64,000 nucleotides of DNA, taken from assembly GCA_018806985.1 (NCBI GenBank), contig JADANN010000428.1:1-64000 (forward strand). The letters are read 5' to 3'. The DNA comes from Angiostrongylus vasorum. Taxonomy: Eukaryota > Nematoda > Chromadorea > Rhabditida > Metastrongylidae. Positions 58,162 through 64,000 of the stretch are shown here, piece after piece (the first letter of the stretch is position 1; each line of letters starts with the position of its first letter). A program made the translations under genes and the position numbers. Below the pieces are notes generated by a model, which ran no database searches, was not told the origin of the DNA, and worked only from the letters and a program-made list of their open reading frames with translations.

Positions 58162-59825
58162 GAAACAGATTCAACAGCTTGTATATAAAAAAGTAATAGG
58201 TAGAACAACATTTTTAGAAGCTCTCAATAAGAATACCAAGTTCAGAGAAGCTCGACAAATGGACGTTGCACGGATTTAGAAGGAAGCAGAGAAATTTTTG
58301 TTACAAAGAGAAACAGAATAGAACACAGATAGATAGATTTGCTGTCTTTGTCGACCAGCCGGAAAGAAGCATTTGTGTTGTATAACTCGATGACTCGTCA
58401 GGGAATGCCGGAAAATTTTAAAGGAACTTGAGTATGAAGCTGTGCGCCAGTTGGCATGCACAGAGGACAACTGATCACAAAGGCTTGCACTTTTAGTGCA
58501 GATGAGTCGACGAGGAGACATCCATGCGCAATTTAATGAATCATAGAAAATGTATACACACCCGAGCAATTGCTACACAAGTCCTAACTGCCACTTCTCT
58601 AAGCCGACAGACAACTACTCACGAAGAAGTCGTGAACAAGAAAACTGTTGCAGAAAAAAATCTCTTGAAGTTTGCATGTTCACGAATCCGACACCTAGGT
58701 ATACATACGAACTCGAAATCTTCAAAACATCACTCACCAGTAGGTACTCTCGGTGTTTTGTGCTTTCTAAAAGAGCAATCCTTTCGTCTTTCCATCCTGG
58801 TGCCTTATCAAATAATGCTGTTGCAGGAAGTGGAGGCCAGCACAAATAGTTCCTCGATCAAAAATAACTGGTCCTCCTCACGAATTTATCTCCGTGGATC
58901 ATTACCATCCGCTCTTCCACCTAAACGACAACGTCATGTTAGTAGGAAATTTATTTGCGACACAAGGCGGTGTGCTCCTATCCAAGACCTTCAATATTTA
59001 CGCCTTCTTTCTATGCCAGAAACGCAAAATGGTAAAATAGTTTGCATTGTACAATGCCACTGCCTTGCTCGGTGAGTCAAGACCTTCAAAACGCCTATGA
59101 AGACTTCCTAGCATGTCCTCACATAGATCCCAATGACGACCGGAAACACAAGTCTTATTCAAGACTAAGAACATGTGCTTAGGTTTCGTACGTTTAAATC
59201 CACACCTAAGTTCCTCGCGCAGAAGGTTGTGATCTCAGAGCCTGAGGAATGAAATCCAACAAATGTCGTTCCTAACAGAACTTTCGCATTCACAATGATA
59301 CATATAGGCAAATATATGAGAAAATGATCCGGAAGAGCAGGGGATTTCCGACGCATGAACCTAGGAACAGAACTTCAATGAGAGCACCTGAATGACGTAA
59401 GAACAACATCGTTCAACAACAGCAATGTTTGTTTATTCACTTTCGATACTAACATAAACACCTGTAAAGTAGTAATCCCATTGCGAACCTGTCGCGAAGA
59501 TCGAAGGCAGCGGAAGTGTCGAGAGGGTTGCATTCGAAACAACTCGTCAATGTGACCATGAAAGCCTAGTGGCAGGTTTGAACCTAATTCAAAGGACTTA
59601 AATCAGTAAAAAAAGCAAGTTTCACCTGAGAGAAGACTACCGTGCACACCAAGAAAAGCTGAGAGGAACACATGGAGCGCGGATGAACAGAAATCCAGAG
59701 ATGGCAGCGAAAGCAAAACCGCGCGCGGCGGGAGAGCGCTCAAGAACCGCGTGGCGTAACGAGTGGGTCGCGTTTGCTGCAAATAATGAAGAAAGTAGTT
59801 TATCCTCTAACCAACATATCTCAAC
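57195..59825. repeat. Duplicated block B (partner at 3315-6490)
   Basis: Same order as block A: M1 foldback (57195-57540), TA microsatellite (58040-58160), exon near 58740-58830, then 58970-59220 and 59490-59545. It lacks about 0.5 kb present in A and has about 55 bp of extra sequence near 59010-59065. It abuts the truncated MIS-12 copy. Confidence 0.8.
58700..59560 (-). pseudogene. Unidentified gene, copy B, probably damaged
   Basis: Counterpart of the exons at 4560-5660. 58835-58745 encodes KAPGWKDERIALLESTKHRE and ends at GTGAGT; its acceptor CTGCAG of copy A is changed to CTGCAA, which could move the splice by three bases. 59220-59000 encodes LRCGFKRTKPKHMFLVLNKT, HWDLCEDMLGSLHRRFEGLD and NYFTILRFWHRKKA before a stop. 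The stretch after DLCE is one continuous frame here but is shifted in copy A. Confidence 0.4.
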
Positions 59826-60179
59826 TCGTGATGAACTTTTCTTCTATTTTCATTGTAGTCTCACTAACTCAAATAGAAAAAAATTGGAATTTACTAATGG
59901 CTGCTATCAATTCGATTGAAGTTAGCTTATTTTAATGGTAGGAATTTCTGGCTCTCAGCATTCCATGAAACCTATTTTCGCTTTTCTTTCGATTAAGCTC
60001 CTATTCCGAACATTGCAAAGAATGGGTAGGCAGGATTTCGTCTATTAAGATAACACAGTGGTGTCACCTGTGCATCACCGTCCTTTGAGGCGCCGCGCTT
60101 GTTTCGAAAGCTTGAAATACATAAATTTAGTTTACGCATTTTCTAACTTTGGATTCAGCCCATATCTTACGTTAAATGA

Positions 60180-60247
60180 ATGATACACATACATGTACCT
60201 ACGTATGTGTGCATATACATGCGTATGCATATATATGTATATATAGC

Positions 60248-60331
<84 letters not shown>

Positions 60332-60643
60332 GTGCATATAGGGCACGTGTGGCGCAGTGGTTGGAGGCGCCATTGCGACACACACGTGGAATCGATCTCA
60401 GCGCCCATGCCCCCACCAAGCCTTTGATCTCTCCGGGGTCGACAAATGGGTACCAAACTTATCTGGGAGGATAGCAGTACAGGCTCTATACGTCGGTAGG
60501 CCACCGCGAGTCATTCTAAAGGACAGTTATGCATTCAATCACCTCCAACGATACTTAACGAAGTCGAATGCATAGCGCATCCCTCAGGGATTGACCAGCT
60601 TTGTCCTTTATCCTTTTATATGCATATATGCACACAGGTATGT

Positions 60644-60715
<72 letters not shown>

Positions 60716-60720
60716 GTGGT
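60180..60720. repeat. S1 SINE between two long TA microsatellites
   Basis: 60180-60330 and 60640-60715 are (TA)n. Between them, 60341-60618 is a full plus-strand S1 SINE starting GGGCACGTGTGGCGCAGTGG, with GGAATCGATC, and ending TTTATCCTTTT. The Tyr/Ile open frames here are artefacts. Confidence 0.8.
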
Positions 60721-60774
60721 GGTGGCGTAGTGAACAATTTTGTAAATCACAATTTTAACTTATTATTTACTGCC

Positions 60775-61060
60775 TACTCTTTTTATGGCAGGATATATCG
60801 GGAAATATAACTTCAATGATGCTGAGATATTTGCAAAACTCCGGAGCACAGGTGTCTGAGGTGGGGAACGAACGCGGGAGGTTTGACGGGTGATTGTTGA
60901 TGGCAATAGATCGATAGAACTAGCTGAGAGACAGGCGAAACGAATGACCCGCATGGTGTTATGGTGAACGCGTTACGTCCCGGAAAGGACAATAGCGCGT
61001 TCGTTCCTTACCATAGACACCTGAGTTTTGCAAATATATCTCAGTATCATTGAATTTTGT
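60775..61060. repeat. Foldback tRNA-like element, family M1
   Basis: The left inverted arm (GGCAGGATATATCGGG to GGTGTCTGAGG) and right arm (GGTGTTATGGTGAACGCG to AAATATATCTCAGTATC) are both present. Confidence 0.6.
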
Positions 61061-61864
61061 AAATGTCAAGCGTTTTTTTTCAATGGTTCTTGTTCTAAGT
61101 AAGTAGGGCCGATGGCAGGATTTTTGACCACTGAAAAAGGTCAAAAGATGCTGTTTCAATCCTAGCGGTGCTGAGTTCGACCTAGCAAACTTCAGTTGAG
61201 CACATTCAAATGTGGGCGGATAACGACGATGTTGCCAATCGAGGAGGCAGGTGATATGCAGGGTCGTCTGATAAGCCTGGCGTAGTTCAATAACGAACAC
61301 CGATCACATTCAAGGGAATTACACTACACTTGAATGATCGGTGAGAACTAATGTATAGATGAGTGACTAGGAAATGTAGACCGAAGTACTATGGATTTGT
61401 GGTTTTCTTCAAAAAACACAAAACACTTGCACTGATCGAACCTTAAAACTTCCTTAAGTGCTCAAAATCAGTTACTGCACGGATCTTAACCTTTTTTGCT
61501 TTTTACCCGGTGCTTCTGTAAATTTGAAGCAAGCAGTACACCATGTCATTCCAGACGTCACCCCAACTATCAGAGAAAATAGCCTACCATCATAACCCAA
61601 AAAAAAATTCGTAAAATCACAAATTTAGTGCTCATTTACATGCATTCTCTCCACGTTCACTACAAATGACAACTAAACTTTATTCTAAAGGAAAAGAAAT
61701 AAAACGACTTCCACCAATCACTGCCAATTGTGGCCCCCCAAGAAGGTCGTTGGGTTAGGTGCGGTTTGTGATCAGCCGAGAATGACTTGTCTTATCCATC
61801 AAAGCGGTAGAGCGGGCGTCCTTAGCGGTTGGGGGGCGTACACGACGTCCATGGCAGTGCCGGC

Positions 61865-62115
61865 CTTTCTCTTGGCGTGCGATCGTCACCTTTGTGGATC
61901 AGAGGGAGACTTGCCGCTACGGAACTAGGTTCTTACCAGGACGGTGGTGGATCCGGGTATTGGTTTACTCTTAGCTAGGCTTCATGATGGAAACGCCGCA
62001 CTCCTTCTCAGCTCCGGAGATCCCTGCCGGGGCAAGAATCCCCCTGCTGCACATCGCAGACCGACACCCAGGAACTCCTCCCAGCCACGATTTGGTGGTA
62101 AGCCGTTAGGGAGGA
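61865..62115 (+). repeat. Dispersed repeat, family M2
   Basis: CAGAGGGAGACTTGCC, GGAAACGCCGCACTCC and ATTTGGTGGTAAGCCG. The 5' end is shorter or more diverged than in other copies. Confidence 0.6.
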
Positions 62116-62514
62116 TTATGCATTAATAAATGCTATAATAACAATCTGGTGTTCGCTCACCAAGAAAAACGGTGGAAATTGAACACTGTATACCTTACAT
62201 AACGGACTGCTCGGTTTTTCAAGCCTTTGCGTAACATGCGATGTTGTTTATCCTCAGTTTCAATACTTTTTTTCATTGATTAGAAATCTGAGTGGTTAAA
62301 GACTTCAAACACTTATAGAAATTGGTCGCTTTGCTATAACACTTAGCTTACTTTACTCTTCAAATTTCTTGTGGCTCTACGTTTAATGTGCGTCATACTC
62401 CGCTTTTTGTTAAACTTCGATCAAATATTTTAGGTGTGTATGTGTTTCCGTTGCCTTTTGTCTCTTGTTTCTGCATACAAGTGCCTAAATGCTCCATGTG
62501 TTTTCTATTTCTAG

Positions 62515-62749
62515 TGAGGCATCCGACACCATTTCAAGTGCACTTGAGCCGTTCACCCCTCAGAGTAAAAGTTTGGGTGGGTTCCTATTTCTATTTCGTT
62601 CTGTTTTTCATTTTATGGGCTTTTTTCTTGATAGTAGCGTCATTCTTAAACTAAATGTTTCCAGAAATTTCATTCTTAACCGTCTCGCAGCGCCAACAGC
62701 GCATCAAACAGAAACATTGCAACCGCTGACCGTTGTTCCTGTACAGTAA
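62515..62749 (+). CDS. Last two exons of an unidentified gene
   Basis: Exon 62515-62580, after CTATTTCTAG, encodes EASDTISSALEPFTPQSKSL and GG. It ends at a GTTCCT donor in phase 2 and joins in phase to 62665-62749, after TTTCCAG, which encodes NFILNRLAAPTAHQTETLQP and ends VPVQ-TAA. Ser/Thr/Pro-rich. No family recognised; earlier exons not found. Confidence 0.4.
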
Positions 62750-63745
62750 ACTAACTCACTTGGACAAAAACGGCTGGCGAATGTAAATACATAGGTAAGA
62801 ATTAGTATCTAATCACATTTCCCCTGAGCTGCAATGATTCGAGCCCGGTATTGAAAGTGCCTTTCTCTACTTTGTGTAAACTCGTAGTTAGAATAAAATA
62901 ATTACTAGTCGTCTTTGGAACTTTTCACATATTGTTTATGAAAATTCTTAAAAAAACGGTTCCGCCACATGATGCCTATTGATTCGGTGTTCTAACATTA
63001 ATGCGTCACAGGTTTTTCTTTTACTTTCCAAAATCCTGAGATACTCGTTTATCATTATCAGCTGGTCAAATAGACTCCAGCTATGGTTGGAGTTGAATAA
63101 CTCAGCTGGGCTCTCGATGAACAATGGATGGTGGGTGATGGTGACGCTCCTGAAGACATTGGTGAGAAGGAAGAATGTCTTTGAGTTCAGTTGAGAATGT
63201 GCTGACTTTACAGTAAGTACTTTGTGTTACTTCATCTTTTCATTTTTTTGACTTATTTCTTGTTCCTTTTTGTTGGCCTTTTCAATAATCGCAGTGTTCC
63301 GGTTCAACGGTTGAAGTTATTAGGGTGGAGTGCTGCCTGTCATGAATCAACTTTCACTTCAAAATGGTTATGAACAGTGCGGGACATGGAGGACAGTTGA
63401 CGTACTGCTGTAAAGGGAACTGCCAAGAACTTAAATGTTTCCTTCAAGTATGTTAGGTGTCGCGAATCTTTCAGCCCTATGATTTACTTATATGACCTCT
63501 CCTAGTTACCTAATGTTTTCTAGGTGCATAGGGTGGGTATCCATTACCTCCACCTGCACCTAATCTCGCTCGACGACTTCATCACGCAAGTACTGTGACG
63601 TTATCGCTGTTTTATGATTGTTCATTGTCCATCGTTGGTTGCATATGAAAAGCGATTATGCGTCTGTGTTGTTGTTTGTGAAATAAATGTTCTTACACTC
63701 ATATCATTGCATTGGATTTTCACATAATCTTCCCTTATGTTGCAG

Positions 63746-64000
63746 TCCATAAGACAAGATTCCTATTGCATTAAATCTCTCCAGTGGTTTTCTATAAGAA
63801 AACCAATTCGGAGGAGTCGGCTAGTATCTGCAACGACAATCGCTGCAGTAGTGTTATCTCGTGGTTCGGGGAAAATTACGATCGGTGAAGAATTGTTTCA
63901 GTACGTCGGTGAGGAAAGAACACTTCATTTGCTCAAAGACATCTCTTTCAGCAAACGAACCACTTCTCACGGGATATTGAAACGGATGTGGAAAGCTTTC
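63746..64000 (+). CDS. Open exon cut by the right edge, product unidentified
   Basis: After a TATGTTGCAG acceptor the frame is open for 85 codons to the window end. It begins SIRQDSYCIKSLQWFSIRKP and later has GEELFQYVGEERTLHLLKDI. Basic, with no signal peptide or obvious domain. A possible preceding exon lies after ATAATCGCAG at 63296 (VPVQRLKLLGWSAACHES). The family is not recognised. Confidence 0.45.

Overview
The window looks like gene-sparse nuclear DNA of a nematode, most likely a strongylid (hookworm-like) parasite. This is inferred from small exons with short TTTCAG/TTTTAG-type acceptors, genes interrupted by multi-kilobase repeat-filled introns, RTE and Penelope-like retrotransposons, a mariner relic, and many tRNA-like short repeats. 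No bacterial, viral or organellar gene was seen. Most short open frames are chance or repeat-derived. Genes were built by joining exons with matching splice phases and, where possible, by comparing the conceptual protein with families I know.

Left part (1-8 kb): on the minus strand is the 5' part of a MIS-12-like kinetochore gene, running off the left edge and carrying a frameshift in its third exon. A block at 3.3-6.5 kb follows; it is repeated at 57.2-59.8 kb and holds exons of an unidentified minus-strand gene. Plus-strand exons of an unknown gene lie at 7.4-8.0 kb.

8.8-11.2 kb is a decayed Penelope-like retroelement with a reverse transcriptase, a GIY-YIG endonuclease and inverted terminal copies. 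The right terminus keeps a well-formed hammerhead ribozyme. The element sits inside fragments of an RTE-type LINE. A second copy of its 3' end, also with a good hammerhead, lies at 30.0-30.7 kb on the minus strand. A second family with a different hammerhead sequence occurs as foldbacks at 18.5 and 34.4 kb.

12.3-26.8 kb is a plus-strand anillin gene: N-terminal exons, anillin homology domain, and a C-terminal PH domain ending at 26,814. Its introns hold a Penelope relic, a mariner relic and a tRNA-like SINE. Several exons read correctly only if single extra bases are skipped.

27-35 kb holds a few plus-strand exons of an unknown protein and repeats. 35-56 kb carries several minus-strand genes of unknown function: a complete 107-codon gene at 35.1-35.7 kb, a membrane-protein fragment at 40.4-41.1 kb, a five-exon gene at 42.3-45.0 kb, and exons at 54.5-55.5 kb. 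Between them are tandem duplications and dispersed repeats. At 56.7-57.2 kb lies a second MIS-12 fragment that has exactly the last two exons. The right end (62.5-64 kb) has plus-strand exons of unidentified genes, one of them cut by the window edge.

Two points stand out: hammerhead-bearing Penelope elements of two families, and the MIS-12 locus split between two partial copies about 57 kb apart.
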